From NCBI GenBank assembly GCA_045542415.1, contig JAZQKZ010000053.1, positions 1-50,926 of the forward strand: a stretch of 50,926 nt of DNA. Reading direction: 5' to 3'. Source of the stretch: UMGS1958 sp045542415 (lineage in GTDB: Bacteria > Bacillota > Clostridia > UBA1381). How positions within the stretch are numbered: position 1 is the stretch's first letter; every line of letters starts with the position of its first letter. Below, in pieces: positions 24,892 to 32,872 of the stretch. The notes beneath the pieces were generated by a model. It made no database searches and was not told the DNA's origin. It saw nothing but the letters and a program-made list of their open reading frames with translations. Position numbers and translations under genes: made by a program.

Positions 24892-25878
24892 TTATTTCTC
24901 CTTTTTCTCCCGATTACGTTTTTCTTTTAGCTGTTCGTACTTATCGTACGCCTTGATAATCTGCATTACAAGCGGATGTCTCACTACATCCTTTTCGGTA
25001 AACTTACAGAACGCAATACCCTCGATATTCTGCAATACCTTCATCGCCTCTTTAAGTCCCGAACGCTTGTCGCCCGGAAGGTCAATCTGTGTAATATCTC
25101 CCGTCACAATAGCCTTTGAGCCAAAGCCTATACGCGTCAGGAACATTTTCATCTGCTCAGGAGTTGTATTTTGTGCCTCGTCTAAGATTATAAACGCATT
25201 ATCCAATGTTCTGCCTCGCATATATGCAAGCGGTGCAACTTCAATCACGCCTTTTTCCTGATATCTTGTAAAGCCCTCTGCACCAAGCATTTCATACATT
25301 CCGTCATAGAGCGGTCTTAAATACGGATCCACCTTACTCTGTAAATCACCCGGCAAAAATCCAAGTCTTTCTCCTGCCTCAACTGCCGGACGTGTTAAAA
25401 TAATTCTGTTTACTTCCTTGGATTTAAGAGCGGTAACCGCCTTTGCTACCGCAAGATAGGTCTTACCCGTTCCGGCAGGGCCTATTCCGAAAATTACGGT
25501 GTTGTTATTAATCGCCTCAATGTATCGCTTCTGTCCAAGAGTTTTCGTCTTGATAGGCGCACCCTTTGAATTTATGGCAATACAGTCATCGCCCATAAGC
25601 TTCACGTCAATTCCGCCGTTTTCCTGTGCCATGCTTATTGCATAAAGAACCTTTTGCGTATCAATCCTGTCGCCTCTGTCTAATGCACCGATAAGTATAT
25701 TCAGCACCTCGGATGCCTTTTCTACCTGTTCCTCCTCACCTGAAATCCTTAATGAGTTTTCTCTTGAAACAACAGTTACATTAAGTCCCTTTTCTATCAG
25801 CTTTATGTTCTCATCAAAGCTACCGAAAAGCGGTGCTAAATCCATTTCCTCCGAAACGTCAATCTTTCTGTTTATCAA
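24892..25878 (-). CDS. PhoH-family ATPase
   Basis: 328-aa predicted cytoplasmic P-loop ATPase, often linked to RNA metabolism; exact activity unsettled. Walker A GPAGTGKT (133-140), Walker B ILDEAQNTTPEQM, and the helicase-like VTGDITQIDLP are present, plus a KH-like N-terminal segment. The start is TTG at 25878, which overlaps the yqfD stop by four bases (TTGA), with GGAGG 10 bases upstream, so translation is coupled. Genomic context phoH-ybeY-era is conserved and supports a role in rRNA processing. Confidence 0.94.
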   Translation of the reverse strand: MINRKIDVSEEMDLAPLFGSFDENIKLIEKGLNVTVVSRENSLRISGEEEQVEKASEVLNILIGALDRGDRIDTQKVLYAISMAQENGGIDVKLMGDDCIAINSKGAPIKTKTLGQKRYIEAINNNTVIFGIGPAGTGKTYLAVAKAVTALKSKEVNRIILTRPAVEAGERLGFLPGDLQSKVDPYLRPLYDGMYEMLGAEGFTRYQEKGVIEVAPLAYMRGRTLDNAFIILDEAQNTTPEQMKMFLTRIGFGSKAIVTGDITQIDLPGDKRSGLKEAMKVLQNIEGIAFCKFTEKDVVRHPLVMQIIKAYDKYEQLKEKRNREKKEK

Positions 25879-27086
25879 TTAGCTATTTCCTCCATATTTT
25901 CTTCTACTGCTTCACAGGGGACTTCCACCCCTATATCCTCTATAAAGCTCATTGTGAGCTTCACCTTAATTTCTTTGTCCGAAATCCTTTCATACTGTAA
26001 ATCCTCGCCGGTCAGCTCTGCATTTTTGCACAGCTCCGCTGCAATCTTCTCTTCAAGATCCTCTTTTGCCAGCTGCAATGCACTATCTATACTCATAGGC
26101 TCATATTCAACAAATACCTCGTTGTATTTACTGCCACCTACGGCAATACCCATGAAATCATGAAAAAACTCCTCTTTGTCATAGCTTTCATATCCGCACT
26201 CGTCGTCACGGTAAAGGTTTATCCGTTTTCCGAAAAAGTCAAGATATACCTTTTTCCGACTTCTGCCCGTAGGTATTCTGTGTTCATATTCCAGTGCGTA
26301 TGCACCGCTTTTTGTACGCTCTGTATATGCCCGTATCTCTGCCTGTGCATGAACATATAAATAGTTTTCAGGATCTCCCTCCCGATAAGCACTTACTTTT
26401 CCCGAAACAACAGTCTCACCTGCCTGTACCACAGATGCACCCTTAATTTTATTCTCGCCCCTGAGAACACGCACGCTTTCAACATACGCATCGCACGCCG
26501 CCACTATATCGCACGGCTTGTCACTCTCAACAACCGACGGAGGCAAGGTCTTTTCATAAACATGCACATCAGCCGCTGTACCGTTTATATACACCCATGC
26601 CCAGATAAGTCCTTTATTTTCTTCAAGAAGTCTGTGCTTAACCGTAAATCCGTCAGGAATTCTGCTTTTCAACGCTCCCCGATAAATTCCAAGCCCACGC
26701 AGTGACTGCTCCACCGCCTCTGTTTTTACATCCTCATTCCCCGAAATATCCACCGTCCAGATAAATCCCGGAGCAAGCGTCAGAAACGCCACACAAAGAA
26801 ACGCACCTGCAAGCAGACCGTATCGGCTTTTATATCGCCTGCGTAAATCAAAGAATCCCCGTTTATTTACAATATGTACTCTTGTATGTGTCTTATACGC
26901 AATCGGGCGAAGCTTTTTGAAATCGCTTTTCCTTATACGCATAGTAACTGATCCGTCCGCTGCTCTTTGTATATTGCGGACACCCACTCTGCGTCTTATG
27001 CAAATATTAATAAACCGTTCTGCATGACGCCCATACACTTTTATTATAACATATCCTTGCAAAAATTTAAAGAGCGAATTTAACAA
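25875..27086 (-). CDS. yqfD: Sporulation protein YqfD
   Basis: 403 aa, TTG start with AAAGG upstream. One membrane segment (YGLLAGAFLCVAFLTLAPGFIWTV, about 90-115) is preceded by a basic cytoplasmic region with VGVRNIQR, and followed by a large outer domain beginning DISGNEDVKTEAVEQSLRGLG (POTRA-like). In B. subtilis YqfD is a mother-cell protein needed for efficient sporulation. Immediately downstream of yqfC by 5 bases. Its presence, with YqfC and YlbJ, implies spore formation or recent ancestry of it. Confidence 0.93.
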   Translation of the reverse strand: MLNSLFKFLQGYVIIKVYGRHAERFINICIRRRVGVRNIQRAADGSVTMRIRKSDFKKLRPIAYKTHTRVHIVNKRGFFDLRRRYKSRYGLLAGAFLCVAFLTLAPGFIWTVDISGNEDVKTEAVEQSLRGLGIYRGALKSRIPDGFTVKHRLLEENKGLIWAWVYINGTAADVHVYEKTLPPSVVESDKPCDIVAACDAYVESVRVLRGENKIKGASVVQAGETVVSGKVSAYREGDPENYLYVHAQAEIRAYTERTKSGAYALEYEHRIPTGRSRKKVYLDFFGKRINLYRDDECGYESYDKEEFFHDFMGIAVGGSKYNEVFVEYEPMSIDSALQLAKEDLEEKIAAELCKNAELTGEDLQYERISDKEIKVKLTMSFIEDIGVEVPCEAVEENMEEIAN

Positions 27087-27091
27087 TTTTT

Positions 27092-27355
27092 TTAAATCCT
27101 TTCAAAAGTTATTGTGGAAATTTCACCTTTTATTACCACCATGTCCTTTTCAATCCATTCCACTCCTAATTTTTCTCCCAAAACACTGATTTTATTCCCA
27201 AGTACAATTTCATTTTCACGAAGCGTCACAACCCCTCCGTGATTTTCTACTCTCAACTCCCCTCCGATTATATGTGTAACTATAGGCGTACCGTCAACAA
27301 CACTTTCATCAATGCCCCACGTCCGGCTTATAAACGCACCCAGCTTTCCCATCAT
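27092..27355 (-). CDS. yqfC: Sporulation protein YqfC
   Basis: 87-aa small protein matching the YqfC family: the central pattern GELRVENHGGVVTLRENEIVLGNKISVLGEKL followed by IKGEISTITFERI. Forms the conserved yqfC-yqfD sporulation pair. The ATG overlaps the ylbJ stop (ATGATG; the stop is 27352-27354), with AGGAG upstream, so the genes are translationally linked. Either of two adjacent ATG codons may be used. Confidence 0.92.
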   Translation of the reverse strand: MMGKLGAFISRTWGIDESVVDGTPIVTHIIGGELRVENHGGVVTLRENEIVLGNKISVLGEKLGVEWIEKDMVVIKGEISTITFERI

Positions 27356-28428
27356 TCCTTCACTCCTCTGTTAATATGCTTTCTTATTTTTACGCTTATC
27401 GCACCTGTAGCTGCAGCTGTTATCGAAGCAATCGGGATGAGCGTATAAAGTGACGACGCAAAAAACGCTCTGCCCATTGACGGTGCAAAAGCCGCCTCAC
27501 TTACAGGGAACAGGTGCAGATATATCAAAGTATATAGTGCCGCAAGCAAGCCATGCAGAAGCTTGCCCGCAAAGTACGGAAGCAGCGAAAAACCGTACTT
27601 TGCAATAACTGCAATTACCTGTGCATGAACACTCATACCTGCAAAACCTACAATAAATGCCGTCATTATTAACTTTTTGCTCATTTCAATATCAAGCTGT
27701 GAAACCGCAACGGTTCCGTTGACAAACTCAAGAAACCCTGCCGCAAGTGCATACATTACGTCCTCAAGGGGCATCAGGTCAAGAAGCAGTCGTCCTGCTA
27801 TTGAGAAAAACACCACCGCCCCACACACGGTAAGCATTGTACTTACCGCATTATTCAGAGATATACTGATAACCTCGCCCACACTTCTTGCAGGTGTAGT
27901 CATAACCGTAGGCGGTGCCGCATAGGAGGATTTTTTATAAAATCTGAATATCACTCCGACTGTTAATGATGCAATAATATGCACTATATATATCATCACA
28001 CCAAGCATAACATTTCCATATATTGCAGCTCCAACTGAACCTATTATAAACAAGGGACCCGAATTATTGCAGAATGCACACAGGCGTTCAGCCTCAGTCT
28101 TTGTCAGATAACCGCTTTCATACAACTGACCTGCAGTAACCGCACCCAGCGGATATCCGCTGACTATCCCAAGCACAAACGCCGACGCACCTGCCGGACT
28201 CACTCCGAACAGCGGTTTCATACAAAACCTAAACATTTGCGACAGCGTTTCACAAAATCCCGAATATATAAGTATCCCCGAACAGATAAAAAACGGAAAT
28301 AACGTCGGAACAATCATTTCACAGCATATTCCCATCGAATAGCGAGCATATCCGATTGCTGCATCCGGAAACACAATCATCAGTACAATAACCGCAATTG
28401 CCAAACTCCATATAGCTATTCTTTTCAT
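27352..28428 (-). CDS. ylbJ: Sporulation integral membrane protein YlbJ
   Basis: 358 aa with about eight hydrophobic segments and the nucleoside-transporter-like gate repeats seen in YlbJ (IVPTLFPFFICSGILI near 40-55; GIVSGYPLGAVTAGQLYESG near 105-125; and the second GFAGMSVHAQVIAV near 260-275). In B. subtilis YlbJ is a sporulation protein. First gene of the seven-gene block ylbJ-yqfC-yqfD-phoH-ybeY-era-recO. ATG follows GGAGG. No consensus vegetative promoter was found in the 130 bases upstream, compatible with a sporulation sigma factor. Confidence 0.92.
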   Translation of the reverse strand: MKRIAIWSLAIAVIVLMIVFPDAAIGYARYSMGICCEMIVPTLFPFFICSGILIYSGFCETLSQMFRFCMKPLFGVSPAGASAFVLGIVSGYPLGAVTAGQLYESGYLTKTEAERLCAFCNNSGPLFIIGSVGAAIYGNVMLGVMIYIVHIIASLTVGVIFRFYKKSSYAAPPTVMTTPARSVGEVISISLNNAVSTMLTVCGAVVFFSIAGRLLLDLMPLEDVMYALAAGFLEFVNGTVAVSQLDIEMSKKLIMTAFIVGFAGMSVHAQVIAVIAKYGFSLLPYFAGKLLHGLLAALYTLIYLHLFPVSEAAFAPSMGRAFFASSLYTLIPIASITAAATGAISVKIRKHINRGVKE

Positions 28429-28506
28429 ATTACCTCCGCCTTTGATATTCTCACTACTATTAATATTGTTTTTTTATGGATTTAATGATAATTTGGTAAA
28501 GAAAAA

Positions 28507-28535
28507 ATGAGAAAGAGTCAACTTGTCTTTCTCAT
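28507..28535 (-). terminator. Terminator of the 28568 gene
   Basis: ATGAGAAAGA / TCTTTCTCAT stem with a 9-base loop and a T6 run on the minus strand. Confidence 0.8.
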
Positions 28536-28567
28536 TTTATTCTGTAATTATTTTATTTACATTAACA

Positions 28568-28891
28568 CTACAAACAATATTGCTTGATTCTATCAATAAA
28601 CCTTTTTACATCATCTCTGATTGCCAATTTGCTTCTTTGCGCCAATTTGGTGTATTCTAAATAATGTTTTTTTGTTTTTTCCTTGCTTAGAGCTTCATTT
28701 TTCATATCAGCAATACAATCCAGCTCTATCATAGCCATCGCTCCGATTAATGACTTTTCCATCAGTGCTTTGTCATTTTCAGATTCATCATTAACTATAT
28801 CTTCTAAAATAAGTTTAAAATATTTTTTAGAAATCATATTATAATATCTTTGTCTTTCGGTAACTAATCTTTTTTCTTTCATCCGACTCAT
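28568..28891 (-). CDS. Small hypothetical helical protein
   Basis: 107 aa, almost entirely charged and probably alpha-helical (MSRMKEKRLVTERQRYYNMISKKYFKLILEDIV ... VKRFIDRIKQYCL). No signal peptide, membrane segment or known motif. ATG follows AGAGGTG. It has a terminator of its own and AT-rich codon usage like the 14.4-16.0 kb module, suggesting a recently acquired accessory gene. Family not recognised. Confidence 0.6.
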   Translation of the reverse strand: MSRMKEKRLVTERQRYYNMISKKYFKLILEDIVNDESENDKALMEKSLIGAMAMIELDCIADMKNEALSKEKTKKHYLEYTKLAQRSKLAIRDDVKRFIDRIKQYCL

Positions 28892-29069
28892 CTATAGCAC
28901 CTCTCTTTAGTTTTGATTATATCATATAGGTTGTACAAAAATTGGTACATCGCAAAAAACTCCGCAAATCGGGAGGTTAATGCTGTTAGCAAAAACACTG
29001 TACTACAATTTGACCTATGTATCAAGGATGGTACAGTAATGTTCACAAAAGAACCCACAAAACAAAAAA

Positions 29070-29095
29070 CCTTGCAGAGCATACGCTCTGCAAGG
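29070..29095 (-). terminator. Rho-independent terminator of ppdK
   Basis: CCTTGCAGAGC / GCTCTGCAAGG perfect 11-bp stem with T6 on the minus strand, 30 bases past the ppdK stop. Confidence 0.9.
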
Positions 29096-29124
29096 TCCAT
29101 ATTCAGCTTGCCTTTAACAGCAAA

Positions 29125-31755
29125 TTACTTATTAGCCTTAATTGCAGCCTGAGCAGCAGCGAGCTTAGCGATCGGCACACGGAACGGTGAGCATGATACA
29201 TAGTCTAAGCCGATGTTGTGGCAGAACTCTACTGATGTCGGGTCGCCGCCGTGCTCACCACAGATACCAACGTGGAGTGATGATCTTACCGGCTTACCTA
29301 ACTTAATTGACATCTCCATGAGCTTACCAACACCTGACTGGTCAAGTCTTGCAAACGGATCGTTCTCGAAGATCTTCTTGTCATAGTAAGCCTCTAAGAA
29401 CTTACCTGCATCGTCTCTTGAGAAACCGTATGTCATCTGTGTAAGGTCGTTTGTACCGAAGCAGAAGAACTCAGCCTCTGTAGCAATCTCGTCAGCCAAG
29501 AGTGCAGCTCTCGGAATCTCGATCATTGTACCTACCTCGTACTTAAGCTCAACGCCTGCAGCAGCGATTTCAGCCTCAGCTGTCTCTACTACTACGTTCT
29601 TAACAAACTTTAACTCCTTGATTTCGCCTACTAACGGAATCATGATTTCCGGAACGATCTTCCAGTCAGCATGCTTCTTCTGTACGTTAATAGCAGCACG
29701 GATGATAGCACTTGTCTGCATCTTTGCGATTTCCGGATATGTTACCGCAAGACGGCAGCCTCTGTGGCCCATCATCGGGTTGAACTCGTGGAGTGATGAG
29801 ATAATAGCCTTGATATCCTCAACGCTCTTACCCTGTGTCTTAGCTAATGCAGCGATATCCTCTTCCTCTGTCGGAACGAACTCGTGAAGCGGCGGGTCTA
29901 AGAAACGGATTGTTACCGGGTTACCCTCAAGTGCCTCGTAAAGCTCCTCAAAGTCACTCTGCTGCATCGGGAGAATCTTAGCAAGTGCTGCTTCTCTCTC
30001 CTCTAATGTATCTGAACAGATCATCTCTCTGAACGCATCAATTCTGTTGCCGCCGAAGAACATGTGCTCTGTACGGCAGAGACCGATACCCTCAGCACCT
30101 AACTCTCTTGCTCTCTTAGCATCTTCCGGAGTATCAGCGTTTGTTCTTACCTTCATTGTTCTGAACTTGTCAGCCCATGCCATGATTGTACCGAAGTAAC
30201 CGTCGATTGAAGCCGGTACTGTCGGGATGATACCCTCATAAATATTACCTGTTGAACCGTCGAGTGAAATATAGTCACCCTCAACATATGTCTTGCCGCC
30301 GAGTGTGAACTTCTTGTTTTCCTCGTCCATGTTGATTTCTGAACATCCTGATACACAGCATGTACCCATACCACGAGCAACAACGGCTGCGTGTGATGTC
30401 ATACCACCACGAACTGTCAAGATACCCTGAGCAGCCTTCATACCCTCGATATCCTCCGGTGAAGTCTCAAGTCTTACTAATACAACCTTTTCACCGTTGT
30501 CATTCCATGCCTTTGCATCTTCAGCTGTGAATACGATCTTACCGCAAGCAGCACCCGGTGATGCCGGTAATGCCTTGCCGATCGGTGTTGCAGCCTTTAA
30601 TGCCTTTGCGTCAAACTGCGGGTGGAGAAGTGTGTCGAGGTTTCTCGGGTCGATCATAAGAACTGCCTCTTCCTCTGTAATCATCTTCTCATCAACGAGA
30701 TCGCTTGCGATCTTTAAAGCAGCCTGAGCTGTTCTCTTACCGTTTCTTGTCTGGAGCATGTAGAGCTTCTTGTCCTCAATTGTGAACTCCATGTCCTGCA
30801 TGTCTCTGTAGTGGTTCTCAAGCTTCTGGCAGATGCCTACAAACTGCTCGTAAACCTCCGGCATAACCTCCTTGAGCTGATCAATCTTCTGCGGTGTTCT
30901 AACACCTGCAACTACGTCCTCACCCTGAGCGTTCATTAAGAACTCACCCATGAGCTTCTTCTCGCCTGTTGCCGGGTCTCTTGTAAATGCAACACCTGTA
31001 CCTGATGTCTCACCCATGTTACCGAATGCCATCATCTGTACGTTTACAGCTGTACCCCATGAATACGGGATATCGTTGTCACGACGGTAAACGTTAGCTC
31101 TCGGGTTGTCCCATGAACGGAATACTGCCTCTACAGCACCGAATAACTGCTCGATCGGGTCTGTCGGGAAGTCCTTGCCGAGCTTGCTCTTGTACTCAGC
31201 CTTGAACTGATCAGCTAACTCCTTTAAGTCGTCTGCTGTAAGCTCAACGTCTTCCTTAACGCCCTTTTCTTCCTTCATCTTGTCGATAAGCTTCTCAAAG
31301 TATTCCTTACCAACACCCATAACTACGTCTGAGTACATCTGGATGAAACGTCTGTAACAGTCTCTCGCCCATCTCATGTTGTTTGACTTTGTACCCATAA
31401 CTTCAACAACCTCTTCGTTAAGACCGAGGTTTAAGATTGTATCCATCATACCCGGCATTGAAGCTCTTGCACCTGAACGAACCGATACTAATAACGGGTT
31501 CTCAAGGTCACCGAACTTCTTGCCTGTGATTTCTTCCATTTTCTTGATGTTCTCAAGGATTTCAGCCTGAATGTCTGCATTGATCATTCTGCCATCCTCG
31601 TAATACTGAGTACAAGCCTCAGTTGAAACTGTGAAGCCCTGCGGAACCGGTAAACCAAGCTTTGTCATCTCAGCAAGGTTAGCACCCTTACCACCTAAAA
31701 GCTCACGCATTGACGCATCGCCCTCTGAAAAGAGGTAAACAAACTTATGTGCCAT
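29125..31755 (-). CDS. ppdK: Pyruvate, phosphate dikinase
   Basis: Interconverts pyruvate + ATP + Pi and PEP + AMP + PPi; in anaerobic Clostridia it often works in glycolysis, saving energy with PPi. 876 aa, full length. N-terminal ATP-grasp domain (GGKGANLAEMTKLGLPVPQGFT), phosphohistidine domain with GGMTSHAAVVARGMG (catalytic His), then the PEP/pyruvate TIM barrel ending with FGTNDLTQM and GICGEHGGDP (catalytic Cys). ATG follows GGAGG. Strong codon bias (TAC, GGT, CTT) fits high expression. Monocistronic, with promoter and terminator. Confidence 0.98.
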   Translation of the reverse strand: MAHKFVYLFSEGDASMRELLGGKGANLAEMTKLGLPVPQGFTVSTEACTQYYEDGRMINADIQAEILENIKKMEEITGKKFGDLENPLLVSVRSGARASMPGMMDTILNLGLNEEVVEVMGTKSNNMRWARDCYRRFIQMYSDVVMGVGKEYFEKLIDKMKEEKGVKEDVELTADDLKELADQFKAEYKSKLGKDFPTDPIEQLFGAVEAVFRSWDNPRANVYRRDNDIPYSWGTAVNVQMMAFGNMGETSGTGVAFTRDPATGEKKLMGEFLMNAQGEDVVAGVRTPQKIDQLKEVMPEVYEQFVGICQKLENHYRDMQDMEFTIEDKKLYMLQTRNGKRTAQAALKIASDLVDEKMITEEEAVLMIDPRNLDTLLHPQFDAKALKAATPIGKALPASPGAACGKIVFTAEDAKAWNDNGEKVVLVRLETSPEDIEGMKAAQGILTVRGGMTSHAAVVARGMGTCCVSGCSEINMDEENKKFTLGGKTYVEGDYISLDGSTGNIYEGIIPTVPASIDGYFGTIMAWADKFRTMKVRTNADTPEDAKRARELGAEGIGLCRTEHMFFGGNRIDAFREMICSDTLEEREAALAKILPMQQSDFEELYEALEGNPVTIRFLDPPLHEFVPTEEEDIAALAKTQGKSVEDIKAIISSLHEFNPMMGHRGCRLAVTYPEIAKMQTSAIIRAAINVQKKHADWKIVPEIMIPLVGEIKELKFVKNVVVETAEAEIAAAGVELKYEVGTMIEIPRAALLADEIATEAEFFCFGTNDLTQMTYGFSRDDAGKFLEAYYDKKIFENDPFARLDQSGVGKLMEMSIKLGKPVRSSLHVGICGEHGGDPTSVEFCHNIGLDYVSCSPFRVPIAKLAAAQAAIKANK

Positions 31756-31829
31756 TGGAATCTCCTCCTGTTTGAATTAAAATTGTAAACTCCCGACGAA
31801 ATATATCCCATCGGTTTACTTCACCTTAT

Positions 31830-31857
31830 ATTATACCATAAATTCTGTATTTGTCCA
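31830..31857 (-). promoter_or_regulatory. Promoter of ppdK
   Basis: Minus strand TGGACA, 16-base spacer, TATAAT, about 75 bases before the start codon. Confidence 0.6.
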
Positions 31858-31961
31858 CCCTTTTTTTGAGAAAAGTTATTTTTTTATCAAAATTCGGAGT
31901 TTTGCATATAAAAATGAACTTTTATGTGGGCAGACACTGCATTTTTTCAATGTTTATTGTA

Positions 31962-32058
31962 TTAATTATGGTTTATACGTCTTGTCGTATGGTCATTGCA
32001 GGGGCGATTCATGAATCGCCCCTACATTTTCAAATCATGCCACATAAACCATAATTTA
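31962..32058. repeat. Short MITE-like element upstream of araD
   Basis: About 95 bp bounded by ATTATGGTTTAT (31965-31976) and its exact inverse ATAAACCATAAT (32044-32055), the core of the TIR of the 530-bp element at 47152. TTA trinucleotides flank both ends. The interior carries the 24-base palindromic repeat also found at 16070. It ends 20 bases upstream of the araD -35 box. Confidence 0.65.
32002..32025. repeat. Dispersed palindromic repeat, second copy
   Basis: GGGCGATTCATGAATCGCCC plus CTAC, identical to 16070-16093; here the palindrome extends to 22 bp (32001-32022) and lies in the centre of a TIR-bounded element. Confidence 0.75.
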
Positions 32059-32078
32059 ACATCACTTCAAAAAAACTA

Positions 32079-32107
32079 TTGATTATTCAGATAATTTGTA
32101 TTATAAT
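32079..32107 (+). promoter_or_regulatory. Promoter of araD
   Basis: TTGATT, 17-base spacer, TATAAT, 32 bases before the ATG. Confidence 0.65.
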
Positions 32108-32139
32108 TATATTATAAAAATTTCCAAGGAGGAAAAGAT

Positions 32140-32835
32140 ATGTTAGAAGAATTAAAACAGCAGGTATATGAAGCTAATATGGACTTACCGAAATACGGTC
32201 TTGTTACATTCACATGGGGCAATGTCTCAGGAATCGACCGCGAAAAGGGACTTTTTGTTATTAAGCCCTCAGGCGTTGAATATGACAAGCTCCGTCCTGA
32301 GGATATGGTTGTTATCGACATGAACGGTAACAAGGTTGAGGGAGATTATAATCCGTCATCAGATACCCCGACTCACCTTGAATTATACAAGGCTTTCCCG
32401 GAGTGTGGCGGCGTTGTTCACACTCACTCATCATGGGCAACATCATTCGCTCAGGCATGCAGAGGTATTCCGCCTTTCGGCACAACTCATGCAGACTATT
32501 TCTACGGTGAAATTCCTGCAACACGTCTTATGACAAAGGAAGAAATCGAGGGCGAATACGAAAAGAATACAGGTCTTGTAATCATCGAAACATTTAAGGA
32601 TAAGGATCCGGCAGCCATTCCGGGCGTACTTGTGTCAAATCACGGTCCGTTCGCATGGGGAACTGATGCTCACAATGCAGTACATAATGCGGTTGTAATG
32701 GAGGAATGTGCAAAAATGGCATTAAGAGCAATGGAATTAAATCCGAACTTACCGCCGATTTCACAGACAATTTTAGACAAGCACTATTTAAGAAAGCACG
32801 GTGCTAACGCTTATTACGGTCAGATCAAGAAATAA
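32140..32835 (+). CDS. araD: L-ribulose-5-phosphate 4-epimerase
   Basis: Converts L-ribulose 5-phosphate to D-xylulose 5-phosphate, the last arabinose-specific step. 231 aa, standard length. Class II aldolase fold with metal-binding histidines H94 and H96 (GVVHTHSSWA) and H168 (VLVSNHGPFAWG), plus the family stretch GIPPFGTTHADYFYGEIPATR. ATG follows AAGGAGG. Monocistronic; araA and araB are not in the window. Arabinose is abundant in pectin side chains, fitting the neighbouring lyase. Related UlaF/SgbE act on ascorbate-derived sugars and cannot be fully excluded, but AraD fits best. Confidence 0.92.
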   Translation: MLEELKQQVYEANMDLPKYGLVTFTWGNVSGIDREKGLFVIKPSGVEYDKLRPEDMVVIDMNGNKVEGDYNPSSDTPTHLELYKAFPECGGVVHTHSSWATSFAQACRGIPPFGTTHADYFYGEIPATRLMTKEEIEGEYEKNTGLVIIETFKDKDPAAIPGVLVSNHGPFAWGTDAHNAVHNAVVMEECAKMALRAMELNPNLPPISQTILDKHYLRKHGANAYYGQIKK

Positions 32836-32839
32836 ACCC

Positions 32840-32870
32840 AAAGGGCTGTTGCAACAAGCAACAGCCCTTT
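32840..32870 (+). terminator. Terminator between araD and the BspA gene
   Basis: AAAGGGCTGTTGC / GCAACAGCCCTTT perfect 13-bp stem with a 5-base loop, then GATTAATTT. Confidence 0.8.
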
Positions 32871-32872
32871 GA

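Larger units (their letters stand above)
31756..32139. other. 383-bp intergenic region between ppdK and araD
   Basis: Contains the ppdK promoter, an AT-rich stretch without recognisable genes (31860-31960), the short TIR-bounded element and the araD promoter. Confidence 0.6.

Noticed and set aside
28913..29152. Plus-strand 79-codon frame (NWYIAKNSANREVNAVSKNT...) and an overlapping minus-strand frame
   Set aside because: Both run through the ppdK terminator and lack a ribosome binding site. The first part reads somewhat protein-like and could be a remnant of an old gene, but evidence is too thin to call.
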